15,770 bases of DNA from contig CAMRBT010000015.1 in assembly GCA_947040475.1 (NCBI GenBank), positions 1 to 15,770 of the forward strand, in the 5' to 3' direction. Shown here piece by piece: positions 1 to 7,770 of the stretch. Position 1 is the stretch's first letter. Each line of letters starts with the position of its first letter. The stretch is from an uncultured Brevinema sp. (lineage in GTDB: Bacteria; Spirochaetota; Brevinematia; Brevinematales; Brevinemataceae). Made by a program: the position numbers and the translations under genes. A model generated the notes under the pieces. The model searched no databases. It saw only the letters and a list, made by a program, of their open reading frames with translations, and was not told the origin of the DNA.

Positions 1-523
1 AGAAAAAAACGCCCTATATTGGGAATTAGCTTTAGATAATTACTATATTAATCGTGTTCATCATGTTTCACAAGGTTTGGATTTAGAAAGTAAAAAAGCG
101 GTTAAAAAACTGTTATTAATACCCTCTTTACAAGAACGTTTAGTATCTTTATATAGGTATAAATTTCATTATAATGTAGAATCTGCAGAAGCACTAAAGT
201 ATGTACCTAATTTAAGCTCTTTAATTGCTCCCGACAAATGGAGTAGATTAGCTTTTGCGACATCACATATAGATTTTTATTCAATATTAGCTGAAATAGG
301 TTATATTGAAGGAGATCTTCCTAATAATGCAGTTGCCTTAAAAATGGAATTTCAACAACAATTAGAAAAAACATGTGTTCGTTTTCTGCATAAAGATCTT
401 ACTAGTATTTCTTCTTTTCTTGCTTTTATTCAGTTAAAAAAAATACAGTACAGAAAAATCACAACGATTTTAGAATCAAAATCTCTACAAGTCAGTAAAC
501 TAGATATTATGCAATTTTTGTAA
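1..523 (+). CDS. atpC/ntpC: V-type ATP synthase subunit C (AC39/d family), N-terminus cut by window edge
   Basis: The reading frame is open from position 2 through the left edge, so this is the C-terminal ~173 residues of a longer protein; the internal TTG at 77 is not the true start. The visible part begins with a stretch rich in Tyr and Trp (YWELALDNYYINRVHH) followed by charged amphipathic helices and an IPSLQERLVSLYRYKFHYN segment. This resembles the repeated helical units of the AC39 (subunit C/d) family, the funnel-shaped protein that couples the central rotor stalk to the membrane K ring. The call leans on this pattern and on the next gene, 40 bases downstream, which is clearly the membrane subunit I of the same complex. 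Spirochaete V-ATPase operons sometimes carry a divergent protein at this place, so subunit identity is likely rather than certain. No membrane segment is visible, as expected for a peripheral subunit. Confidence 0.68.
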   Translation, partial: EKNALYWELALDNYYINRVHHVSQGLDLESKKAVKKLLLIPSLQERLVSLYRYKFHYNVESAEALKYVPNLSSLIAPDKWSRLAFATSHIDFYSILAEIGYIEGDLPNNAVALKMEFQQQLEKTCVRFLHKDLTSISSFLAFIQLKKIQYRKITTILESKSLQVSKLDIMQFL

Positions 524-563
524 GACCAAAGATAAAGATAATTAATTAAAGAGGGCTGAAATT

Positions 564-2510
564 ATGTTTGTAACACAAAAAATGATCTTATTAGATATAT
601 TACTTCTCCAAAAAGATGTAGAAGACGTTTCTAAATTAATTGTAGAATCAAAATATTTTGAAATTTCTGCCTATTCATCCGTAGCATCAGAAACCGAAAA
701 ACAGTGGTCCCACGAAAATGCAACGGGTAAAAAAAAGCTTATTGCTGATCTTCAAAAAAGCATACAAGAATTAGATTTATTTTTTACTCCTTATAGAACT
801 ACGCCTTTATTAGTAAGCAAAGATAAAGTGGCTTATACGATTCCTTTTATGAGTGATACTGTTCGTCAATATAAAACTAAAAAAGATCAACTCGAAGAAA
901 GATTTTATCTGATTAAAAAAAGAAAAGAAGAAACTGCTATCAAAATAGCAGGTCTTCGTATGCATATGGGTACACAGCGTAAAAATAAAAAAAATATTAT
1001 CAACAAATCTGAAACAATGTATTCTATTTTGGGGCTTATTAATAACACTAATTTGTCTATTTTAGAACAAGAATTCCGTCGCTTTGATGGAGAATTACTC
1101 ACAGAAGGGCATGTTAATGACTCCGAAATCGTATTTATCACTATTCCTGAAACACATAGAGAAGAATTAAAAACCTTATTAGAACAATTATATTTTGTGA
1201 ATTATGGACTCCCTGAAGAATTCTTCGGAGAAGGGACTTCTAATATGATGAGATTAGGTTTGGACTATACTATAATTTGTGACCAAGAAGAAATGCTGAC
1301 TGCTGAAATTCAAAAAATAACACCTATTATTACGGACACTTTGGATAATGTATCCGATTCTTTAAAATTATATACTAAGATGTCTGAAGTTAGTCAATCC
1401 ATGAAACAAGCAGGACATTTTGTGTTGTTATCTGGGTGGATTGCAGCCAATAAATATAGACAGTTTCAAAAAACTTTATCTGAATTATGTAGCGAAAATT
1501 TTGAAATCACCGTAACAGATACAGAAACCTTTGACATTCAGGTAGATATTCCTACCAAATTACAAAACCCAAAAATATTCAAACCTTTTGAACAATTAGT
1601 AACTACCTTTGGTACTCCTAATTATAAAGAAATTGACCCTACTATCCTTTTTGCTGGATTATATGTATTGATGTATGGAGCAATGTTTGGAGATGTGGGA
1701 CAAGGTGCCTTATTATTGATATTTGGTATTTTAGGGAAAATATTTAAGAAAGAATCTAATTTTAATATGATCTTTGGACTCATGATTTGGGTTGGTACAT
1801 CTTCAACTATTTTTGGTCTTCTTTATGGTTCTTATTTTGGGTATGAAAAATTAGCTGGTTATGAATGGGTACCGAATGCTCTTTGGATAAGTCCTATGCA
1901 TAATATCATGACGATTTTAATGTATTCTGTTATCTTTGGCGTATTTGTTATTTCATTTAGTTATGTGCTAGGTGTTATCAATGCTATTCGTATGAAGACA
2001 TGGGACGTATTAATTTTTTCTCATAAAGGCTTAACGGCATTTATTATTTATCTTATCGTATTAGGTATGGGATATATGGCTGTACAAGGTATAGCAATTC
2101 CAATATATTTATTCGTGATTTTCGGAGTATTAAGTTTATTTTTAGGCTTAGAAAGAATTTGGGAAGCACTATTTTATGGACATGGATCTATTAAAGATTG
2201 GTGGATGGGCTTTTTTGATATGTTTGAATTCTTCCTATCCATGCTCACGAATACTCTTTCTTTTGTCCGTATCGGTGCTTTTGCATTGACGCATGCTGCC
2301 TTAATGATGGCTGTATTTACCCTCAGAGATTTAGCCGGTGGCGATACTATTGCCGCTTATGCTATTGTTGTTTTTGGTAATATTTTTGTTATAGGTATGG
2401 AAGGATTCATTGTAGGTATTCAAACCTTACGTCTGGAATATTATGAATTTTTCATGCGTTTCTTTAAAGGAACTGGACGTATCTTCAAACCTATCGTTCA
2501 TAAATCTTAG
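564..2510 (+). CDS. atpI/ntpI: V-type ATP synthase subunit I (subunit a, membrane stator)
   Basis: A 648-residue protein of the V_ATPase_I family, the usual length for bacterial subunit I. Residues 1 to about 340 are hydrophilic and coiled-coil-rich, the cytoplasmic arm that holds the peripheral stalks. Residues from about 365 to 635 hold roughly seven or eight membrane segments. Family hallmarks are visible: the EIDPT entry motif followed by the GDVGQG motif, and near the C-terminus SFVRIGAFALTHAAL, in which Arg569 matches the essential arginine that faces the ion-binding carboxylate of the K ring. The closing LRLEYYEFFMRFFKG matches the conserved end of the family. It would carry the ion half-channels (H+ or Na+, not decidable from this subunit). 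The ATG at 564 has GAGGG at 551-555, eight bases upstream. The proteolipid subunit K, often adjacent, does not follow; rsgA does. Confidence 0.95.
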   Translation: MFVTQKMILLDILLLQKDVEDVSKLIVESKYFEISAYSSVASETEKQWSHENATGKKKLIADLQKSIQELDLFFTPYRTTPLLVSKDKVAYTIPFMSDTVRQYKTKKDQLEERFYLIKKRKEETAIKIAGLRMHMGTQRKNKKNIINKSETMYSILGLINNTNLSILEQEFRRFDGELLTEGHVNDSEIVFITIPETHREELKTLLEQLYFVNYGLPEEFFGEGTSNMMRLGLDYTIICDQEEMLTAEIQKITPIITDTLDNVSDSLKLYTKMSEVSQSMKQAGHFVLLSGWIAANKYRQFQKTLSELCSENFEITVTDTETFDIQVDIPTKLQNPKIFKPFEQLVTTFGTPNYKEIDPTILFAGLYVLMYGAMFGDVGQGALLLIFGILGKIFKKESNFNMIFGLMIWVGTSSTIFGLLYGSYFGYEKLAGYEWVPNALWISPMHNIMTILMYSVIFGVFVISFSYVLGVINAIRMKTWDVLIFSHKGLTAFIIYLIVLGMGYMAVQGIAIPIYLFVIFGVLSLFLGLERIWEALFYGHGSIKDWWMGFFDMFEFFLSMLTNTLSFVRIGAFALTHAALMMAVFTLRDLAGGDTIAAYAIVVFGNIFVIGMEGFIVGIQTLRLEYYEFFMRFFKGTGRIFKPIVHKS

Positions 2511-2519
2511 GAGTATTTG

Positions 2520-3599
2520 TTGGAAAAACTATCTTTAGAAAAATTAGGTTGGAATTCGTTTTTTGAACAATATTTGGGTAAAACAGATTTTATTCCTGCT
2601 CGTATTATTCGAAAACATAATTCAGGATATGATCTTGCTTGTCAAGAAGGTGTTTATTTTGCCCGTATTAGAGGGAAACTAAGAAAAGATCTCCCCAAAG
2701 AACAATGGCCAGCTGTTGGTGATTGGGTACTATGTACCTTACAAAAAGAATATGCTATGATAGAAAGTATTTTACCGAGAAAAAGTAAAATTTCTAGAAA
2801 AGTATCTGGAAAAACATCGCAAGAACAAATTATAGCTACTAATGCTGATACGATATTTCTTGTAGTTTCTTTATTTGAAGATTTTAATCCTCGTAAAATA
2901 GAAAGATATTTAGCACTGATCGCTGAAAGTCAGGCAAAACCAGTAGTTATTCTCAACAAAGTTGATCTCATTGAAGATGCCAAACCTTTTTTAGAAGAAG
3001 CTGAAAAATTAGTGATTAATGTACCTATACTTGTAACAAATGCTTTAAAACCAGAAACATTGACTATCTTAGAGCAATACACAAACAAAGGTCAAACTAG
3101 TGTTTTTTTAGGCTCTTCAGGAGCTGGCAAGTCAACCATTGTTAATGTATTACTAGATGCTGGACATCTAAAACAAACAGTTAATGATATAGGTAAACAC
3201 AACAAAGGTAAACATACAACAACTTCTAGAGATATGCTATTTTTAGATAATGGTGGGATATTAATTGATAACCCAGGTATTAGAGAATTGAGAGTGTGGC
3301 TTGATGGAGACGAAGCATTAAACGAAACTTTTGCCGACATAGATGCCTTAGCACAATCATGTCGCTTTAGAGATTGTTTGCATGATATGGAGCCAGATTG
3401 TAAAGTACGTGAAGCAATAGAAAATGGTGTTATTGATCAAGAAAGAGTCGATAATTGGCGTAAGCTGAGAGAAGAATCTTTGGAGCTATTGCAAAAAAGA
3501 CAAGAATCTGGACGGCATGTTGATAAAAGCCAATCTAATAGACTTGCCAAATGGACAAAATCAGCACGTAAAAAAAGCTGTAGAAGAGGACTTCGTTAA
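2520..3599 (+). CDS. rsgA: Small ribosomal subunit biogenesis GTPase RsgA (YjeQ)
   Basis: A circularly permuted GTPase that aids late maturation of the 30S ribosomal subunit in the cytoplasm. An N-terminal OB-fold (about residues 18-85) is followed by GTPase motifs in permuted order: G4 NKVDL near 146, the P-loop GSSGAGKST near 198, G2 within TTSRDM, and G3 DNPGIRE near 250. The C-terminal zinc site is complete (Cys281, Cys286, His288, Cys294). Length 359 is slightly above average because of a basic tail ending in KSARKKSCRRG. Two TTG codons stand in a row at 2517 and 2520. The Shine-Dalgarno sequence AGGAG at 2509-2513 overlaps the stop of subunit I and is well spaced only for 2520 (six bases against three), so 2520 is chosen; 2517 cannot be excluded. 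The gene is almost certainly co-transcribed and possibly translationally coupled with the V-ATPase gene. Confidence 0.95.
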   Translation: MEKLSLEKLGWNSFFEQYLGKTDFIPARIIRKHNSGYDLACQEGVYFARIRGKLRKDLPKEQWPAVGDWVLCTLQKEYAMIESILPRKSKISRKVSGKTSQEQIIATNADTIFLVVSLFEDFNPRKIERYLALIAESQAKPVVILNKVDLIEDAKPFLEEAEKLVINVPILVTNALKPETLTILEQYTNKGQTSVFLGSSGAGKSTIVNVLLDAGHLKQTVNDIGKHNKGKHTTTSRDMLFLDNGGILIDNPGIRELRVWLDGDEALNETFADIDALAQSCRFRDCLHDMEPDCKVREAIENGVIDQERVDNWRKLREESLELLQKRQESGRHVDKSQSNRLAKWTKSARKKSCRRGLR

Positions 3600-3628
3600 G
3601 AATAGAAGATAAAAAACCAATAAAAGAT

Positions 3629-3658
3629 AAAACCACACTTAGTATAGTGTGGTTTTTT
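3629..3658. terminator. Hairpin terminator between convergent genes
   Basis: The arms AAAACCACACT (3629-3639) and AGTGTGGTTTT (3646-3656) are perfect inverted repeats around a six-base loop, followed by a T-run on the + strand. It ends the V-ATPase/rsgA transcript. On the - strand the stem is also followed by a T-rich stretch, so it probably serves the convergent five-gene operon too. Confidence 0.9.
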
Positions 3659-3672
3659 ATTTTTAAAGATGA

Positions 3673-4359
3673 TTATAATACTTTGTTATCCCATAATGGA
3701 GGGATAGATTCTGGAGTGATCCAATATTCTTTACCGTCTAAGGTACTAACAAGGTAGAACTCTTGATCTTGTATAATGACTTGGACTTCTGTACCTGCGG
3801 GTAAATCTAATAAATTTAGACTCTCAAATGAGGCTTCTTCATAGGCTTTAGTGGTGGTGAGGACAACACGTTGATCGGGGCTAAAAAAGATATAATGTTG
3901 TATCCCTGCTTGAAGAAAATTAATGCCTGATAAAATAAAACTAATCCATATCCCTATAATAGCGATTTTTTTATTGGTAGTGATAGTCTTGAGAAGAATC
4001 AAACATACAAGCAGAGATCCTATCAAAAACAATAGTGCTCCAATAATAGCATTGATTTGAGGACTAAGCTGACTAAATAAATTACTTAAGATAATATTAC
4101 TAAAACTATCATCAGAATAAATCTGAGGAAGTCCTATATCTTTTCTAATTGTATAGAATAACTCTCGAATATTTTTATCTGTAGGTTTTAGGAGTATGGC
4201 TCTTTTAGTGTGAAACATAGCATTTCCAAGATCGTCTTGTTGATAATATTCTAAAGCTTTGTTGTAGCTATTATTAGGGTGTTCGTACTCTAGCCCAAAA
4301 GATAGAGTATGGGTACTAATCAGCGTTAATAAAATAATTAATATTTTGTTGCTTGCCAT
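3673..4359 (-). CDS. Membrane protein with TPR and C-terminal SH3-like domain (BatE-like)
   Basis: A 228-residue protein, last gene of the five-gene operon, overlapping the preceding hydrolase gene by 22 bases. In order it shows an N-terminal signal peptide (about residues 1-22, hydrophobic ILIILLTLISTHTLSFG), a tetratricopeptide-like pair of helices (about 31-62, ALEYYQQDDLGNAMFHTKRA), two hydrophobic membrane segments (about 102-125 and 132-155), and a C-terminal beta-rich domain with an SH3-like pattern (LPAGTEVQVIIQDQEFYLV, then YWI near the end). This order of signal, TPR, membrane pair and SH3 is that of BatE of the Bacteroides aerotolerance (Bat) set, also found in spirochaetes. The usual partners (a MoxR ATPase, BatA/BatB with VWA domains, BatD) are not in this window, so the name is only a likeness. 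The function is unknown; an envelope scaffold is the safest inference. Confidence 0.6.
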   Translation of the reverse strand: MASNKILIILLTLISTHTLSFGLEYEHPNNSYNKALEYYQQDDLGNAMFHTKRAILLKPTDKNIRELFYTIRKDIGLPQIYSDDSFSNIILSNLFSQLSPQINAIIGALLFLIGSLLVCLILLKTITTNKKIAIIGIWISFILSGINFLQAGIQHYIFFSPDQRVVLTTTKAYEEASFESLNLLDLPAGTEVQVIIQDQEFYLVSTLDGKEYWITPESIPPLWDNKVL

Positions 4360-5063
4360 TGTGTTGCTTCCTCTATTGTTTTTTTATTATTTTTCTGTAT
4401 ACGTTTGATGATATTTGCTTGAGTTTTGATGAGGGTGTTATTTCCGTCATGATCTACTTTACCATGTCCAGGAAGAATAATCTCTATATCATATTCTTGA
4501 AGTTTTTTTATACTATTTATTAAACTGGCATCAGATCCTGAATTAGTAATTAAAGGAGGAACGCCTTTGGCAAAAACAGTATCACCACTAATAAGCAGTT
4601 TTTTGTCAATATCTAAAAGACAAATTCCGTCGTCGGAGTGACCAAGGGTATGAATAATCAAAAAATTATAATCTCCATTTTGATAATGATCATTTGTCTC
4701 AAGAGTAATGTCTGGAATACGAGTAGGGAGAGGTATTCGATATTTTAGAGCATGGATACAAAAGTCTTCTTGATAGTATAATTTGTCTTGACAGAGAGGG
4801 TGGGCATAGACAGTGGCATTAGGGAAGAATTCACCAGCACCCGTATGATCATAATGACAATGTGTATAAATTATATCATTAATATCTGAAATTGACAAAT
4901 TTAATTCTTGAAGTTGTTTTTCTATATAATCAATATTTTCTCTAATACCGACATCGATTAGCGTATTTTTTTCTCCTGTGATTAAATAACAATTACAAGA
5001 TGGTTTTAGTGCTGGTAATTGATATATGTTGGGAGCTATAAGGATGGGTTTTGACAAAGGCAT
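4338..5063 (-). CDS. Metallo-beta-lactamase-fold hydrolase (glyoxalase II-like)
   Basis: A 241-residue cytoplasmic protein with a complete metallo-beta-lactamase metal site. The THCHYDH motif gives His68, His70, Asp72 and His73; GHSDDG gives His142; SGDTVF gives Asp161; and LPGHG gives His200. Two metals, usually zinc, can therefore be bound. The family includes hydroxyacylglutathione hydrolases, lactonases and other ester or thioester hydrolases; the C-terminal substrate-binding domain of true glyoxalase II is short here, so the substrate is not decidable. The ATG has an excellent AGGAGG six bases upstream, lying inside the end of the preceding Maf/DUF115 gene, which it overlaps by 28 bases. 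It is the fourth gene of the operon. A thioesterase opens the same operon, so a thioester substrate is possible but speculative. Confidence 0.88.
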   Translation of the reverse strand: MPLSKPILIAPNIYQLPALKPSCNCYLITGEKNTLIDVGIRENIDYIEKQLQELNLSISDINDIIYTHCHYDHTGAGEFFPNATVYAHPLCQDKLYYQEDFCIHALKYRIPLPTRIPDITLETNDHYQNGDYNFLIIHTLGHSDDGICLLDIDKKLLISGDTVFAKGVPPLITNSGSDASLINSIKKLQEYDIEIILPGHGKVDHDGNNTLIKTQANIIKRIQKNNKKTIEEATQWQATKY

Positions 5064-6643
5064 AAAATCCTCCTGATTTTTTTATTAAATAAGTTAGTTT
5101 TTTTAGTTATTTGAAAAGGATACTGAATCTTAGTATTGTGTTCTTTATAAAAAAACTCTTTACAAAGAGGTTGAGGATTGTTTATATCCATAGCTAGTTC
5201 TTGTAATTCTTCTAATATAGAGATAATTTGTTCTTGAGTGTAATGAGAAAGCTGGTATTTGTTGGTAGTATGGGTAGAAGTAAACTGATATTGTGATAAA
5301 GGAGTATGAGTCCAATTTTGAAATAAAGCTCCATTTGCTGAAGCATTAATGACCATAGATGCTAATTGAGAATTATCTTGTATGCTCACTTCAAACCAAG
5401 ATCTGAATTGAGTTAATAAATCATCTGCATAGGTATAACTTTTATCAATAGTAGGAATTTTTTTGGTATGAAAAGGAACTTTATGAATATGTATTGTTTC
5501 TAGAGGATTAAGACGAGAGGTCTGCAAACGATACTCCATATCATAAGGAGATCCAATTGCATGCCCTCTATTATTAGTGTAGGCTAGATCTTGCCCAACT
5601 AACAGGATTTTTTTTGCTTGATATAGTATCCCTAGGTGAAAGGCAGAAGTAGAGACAGAACCGCCTGTTTGTGATTCGGGAAAACGAATATCTTTATCCC
5701 AAAGATATTGCTGTAGTGTGGTTCGTTTTAAAGTGTAGTTATTATCTTTATTAATAGGGTGAGAAGTAGATAAAAATAAAACCTCTTTCCAAGGAAGATC
5801 TGTAATCTGAGGATTTAGAGTAATATCAGCAAGCAGGGTCATTTGTTTATAAATAGAGCTAGAAACACCTCTAAAATCAGCAATGTTATGAATTTTTGCA
5901 TCTACAGAATGCACATAATCGGGGATAATATCTGCTTGAATTAAACTCAATAATGCTGTATCAACAGCTAATAGAGTGATCTTATTACGATTTTTTTTGA
6001 GATAGGGGAGGCTCTCCTTTAAAGAAGGTCCAGCAGAACAAATAACAAGGACTTGATTTTTAAAAATAGGATCATGGGTATATCCTATATGAGGATGACG
6101 GAGTAGAGGGAGATTTGTGATAATATTATAATACCAAGATTCCATCAGAGCACTATGAAGATTGTGTTTTGCCCTTAGCATAGACATAGCTTGCTGAGCT
6201 TGTTGGTATATGTGTGTAGGGATAGCAAATCCTAGCATAGACAGGTCTATAAAATATTGATATTTATCACTATCTAAACTCACTAAAATATCAAAGAGTT
6301 CGCTTGAGTTTTTGTCTGTAATAAAATCTACTAACTTTTCTAAGGGGAATACTTCTTGGAATATTGAGGCGATAGAAGGACGGAATTCTATAGCGAGGAC
6401 ATGATATCCTTGATCTATGAGCATTTCTATATGGTAGCCAAGTCCTGTTCCCCAAGCAATAATGAGTGTTTTATTTTTTGTATCTTGATCAAGATGAGGG
6501 AGGGTATCAATTATTTTTTGAGCTTCTTTAAGAGGGGATCTGCTACTATGAATGAATTTATTGTTATCTTGTATGGTATAAGTTCCGTCTGGTGTGGGGA
6601 TGAGAGATGATGTGAATTTTGCCAGTCGAGAGACTAGATTCAT
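5036..6643 (-). CDS. Maf/DUF115 motility-accessory-type protein (6-hydroxymethylpterin pyrophosphokinase MptE-like fold)
   Basis: A 535-residue protein with the DUF115/Maf core. An N-terminal domain (about 20-130) carries a Rossmann-like TLIIAWGTGLGYHIE segment. The core begins near residue 200 with VICSAGPSLKESLPYL, continues with LLAVDTALLSL and IIPDYVHSVDA, and reaches the signature GGSVSTSAFHLG followed by ILLVGQDLAYT and GHAIG. The family holds Maf proteins, which transfer nonulosonic (sialic-like) sugars to flagellin in Campylobacter and relatives, and is widespread in spirochaetes, whose periplasmic flagellins are glycosylated in at least some Treponema. A flagellin glycosyltransferase role is therefore an inference from family. 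No signal peptide or membrane segment is seen, consistent with a cytoplasmic enzyme. It overlaps the PAP2 gene by four bases (ATGA), indicating coupled translation. No sugar-nucleotide biosynthesis genes or flagellin genes are in the window. Confidence 0.85.
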   Translation of the reverse strand: MNLVSRLAKFTSSLIPTPDGTYTIQDNNKFIHSSRSPLKEAQKIIDTLPHLDQDTKNKTLIIAWGTGLGYHIEMLIDQGYHVLAIEFRPSIASIFQEVFPLEKLVDFITDKNSSELFDILVSLDSDKYQYFIDLSMLGFAIPTHIYQQAQQAMSMLRAKHNLHSALMESWYYNIITNLPLLRHPHIGYTHDPIFKNQVLVICSAGPSLKESLPYLKKNRNKITLLAVDTALLSLIQADIIPDYVHSVDAKIHNIADFRGVSSSIYKQMTLLADITLNPQITDLPWKEVLFLSTSHPINKDNNYTLKRTTLQQYLWDKDIRFPESQTGGSVSTSAFHLGILYQAKKILLVGQDLAYTNNRGHAIGSPYDMEYRLQTSRLNPLETIHIHKVPFHTKKIPTIDKSYTYADDLLTQFRSWFEVSIQDNSQLASMVINASANGALFQNWTHTPLSQYQFTSTHTTNKYQLSHYTQEQIISILEELQELAMDINNPQPLCKEFFYKEHNTKIQYPFQITKKTNLFNKKIRRILCLCQNPSL

Positions 6644-7224
6644 AACATTACACCTGTTACTAAATAGGTACAGGTAACGGCTATTTTTGCAGAAAAACCA
6701 GCAATAATAACACCAGCAAAAACATCAGATGGATAGTGAGCTGCTAGATAAACACGAGAAAGAGCAATAATAAGGGCAACTACTAAAAAATAAGGCCAAG
6801 CAACAGGAAGCACTAATTTTGAGACAAAAGCCATGGTAAAAGCAGCACAGGTATGTCCTGATGGAAAAGAATAAGGATCTGGAGGCATGTATAAAGCTTC
6901 TAAATCCAAAAATTTCTGATAAGGTCTAGCTCTCTTGATAAGATTTTTTAATAAGACTTGAATGTAAAGCTGTATAAAAATAGCGATCTGAAAAGTAATC
7001 CCAATAGGGACATAATATAAAAAAGTAAGACAGGAAAAAAATAACCACAATTGACCATTCCCTAACTTTGTGAAGAAAATAGCAAATCTAGTGATATGAA
7101 TTCTTCGTGTTTTGGTGAAGAGCTTTAGGAAAATATGATCGAGATTGAATGATGCTAGTAAGGATTTTTTTTCAGTATTATTTTTTGAGTAAAGAAATTT
7201 TGGTTCTTTTTCTTTTTTATTCAC
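6640..7224 (-). CDS. PAP2-family membrane phosphatase
   Basis: A 194-residue integral membrane protein with all three phosphatase motifs of the PAP2 (type 2 phosphatidic acid phosphatase) family: KX6RP at Lys93-Pro101, PSGH at 121-124, and SRX5HX3D at Ser156, Arg157, His163 and Asp167. The histidines are the catalytic pair, acting on the outer face of the membrane. Roughly five hydrophobic segments follow a charged N-terminal tail (about 1-25, very Lys/Glu-rich). Substrates in the family include phosphatidate, phosphatidylglycerol phosphate and undecaprenyl pyrophosphate; the motifs do not separate these. The start is GTG, with an AAGG Shine-Dalgarno sequence about eight bases upstream. It lies 15 bases after the thioesterase gene and overlaps the Maf-like gene by four, so the three are co-transcribed. 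Recycling of a lipid carrier used in glycan assembly would fit the neighbour but is not shown. Confidence 0.93.
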   Translation of the reverse strand: MNKKEKEPKFLYSKNNTEKKSLLASFNLDHIFLKLFTKTRRIHITRFAIFFTKLGNGQLWLFFSCLTFLYYVPIGITFQIAIFIQLYIQVLLKNLIKRARPYQKFLDLEALYMPPDPYSFPSGHTCAAFTMAFVSKLVLPVAWPYFLVVALIIALSRVYLAAHYPSDVFAGVIIAGFSAKIAVTCTYLVTGVML

Positions 7225-7239
7225 AGGGCACCTTTTTAT

Positions 7240-7665
7240 TTATATTGATAATTTTTCAAATTCAGGATGATAGATTTTTTTATAACTATCCAATACTTCA
7301 TTGTTAAGACGTACTGATTTTCGAGTAGAAGAATCCATAAAAATATGTTTAGTATATCCAATACAACACACTTTGTTATCTACACATATTTCATAATCTA
7401 TTTTAACTCTTCTATTGTCTAGTTGGGTAATAGCACAATGAGTGATTACTTTATTTTCGTAGAATATAGGAGCTTTGTATTGAAAACGTATTTCTGTAAC
7501 AGGAAGCATAATACCAGAAGATTCTACTTCGGAATAGGAAATACCCATTAATGCCATCAACTCTGTTCGTGCAACTTCTGCCCAAATAGGATATACAGCA
7601 TGATGAATAACGCCCATCATGTCAGTTTCTGCGTAACGGGCAACAGTATAAGATTGATGAATCAT
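7240..7665 (-). CDS. Acyl-CoA thioesterase, hotdog fold (YbgC/4HBT family)
   Basis: A 141-residue single-domain hotdog protein, the standard family length. The N-terminal RYAETDMMGVIHHAVYPIW matches the 4-hydroxybenzoyl-CoA thioesterase/YbgC signature, with catalytic Asp15 and the following His pair (21-22), then VARTELMALMG, the conserved central helix. It should hydrolyse acyl-CoA (or acyl-ACP) thioesters in the cytoplasm, usually as a dimer of hotdogs assembled into a tetramer; chain-length preference cannot be read from sequence. The ATG is preceded by AAAGGAG at good spacing. It is the first gene of the five-gene operon, with a consensus promoter about 40 bases upstream. Unlike classic ybgC it is not beside tol-pal genes. 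A divergent gene begins 105 bases away. Confidence 0.92.
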   Translation of the reverse strand: MIHQSYTVARYAETDMMGVIHHAVYPIWAEVARTELMALMGISYSEVESSGIMLPVTEIRFQYKAPIFYENKVITHCAITQLDNRRVKIDYEICVDNKVCCIGYTKHIFMDSSTRKSVRLNNEVLDSYKKIYHPEFEKLSI

Positions 7666-7702
7666 AAATACTCCTTTGTCATTTATAAGATCTAGTTATT
7701 AT

Positions 7703-7731
7703 ATTCTATAAAAGATTGATAAAATTGTCAA
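7703..7731 (-). promoter_or_regulatory. Sigma-70-type promoter of the five-gene operon
   Basis: On the - strand there is a perfect -35 TTGACA (7731-7726), a 17-base spacer and -10 TAGAAT (7708-7703, five of six consensus). The predicted transcription start is near 7696, giving a leader of about 30 bases to the thioesterase ATG. No other good promoter is seen inside the tightly overlapping operon. Confidence 0.8.
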
Positions 7732-7751
7732 TTAATTGAATCTAATACTAT
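7725..7751 (+). promoter_or_regulatory. Possible promoter of the small exported protein gene
   Basis: A -35-like TTGTCA (7725-7730) and a -10-like TACTAT (7746-7751) lie on the + strand upstream of the gene at 7771. The spacer is only 15 bases, shorter than ideal, so this is tentative. It overlaps the -35 box of the divergent operon, which would make the two mutually exclusive if both are used. Confidence 0.35.
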
Positions 7752-7770
7752 CTTTCAAAGAGGAGGATTT

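Noticed and set aside
905..1141. Open frame on the - strand inside the V-ATPase subunit I gene
   Set aside because: It lies wholly within a well-supported gene, has no Shine-Dalgarno signal I can defend and gives a low-complexity Ile/Ser/Leu-rich product; it is a shadow of AT-rich coding DNA.
3092..3340. Open frame on the - strand inside rsgA
   Set aside because: It runs antisense through the P-loop and G3 coding region of rsgA, with no family likeness and no start signal.
6401..6610. Open frame on the + strand inside the Maf/DUF115 gene
   Set aside because: Antisense to the conserved N-terminal domain; no promoter or domain support.
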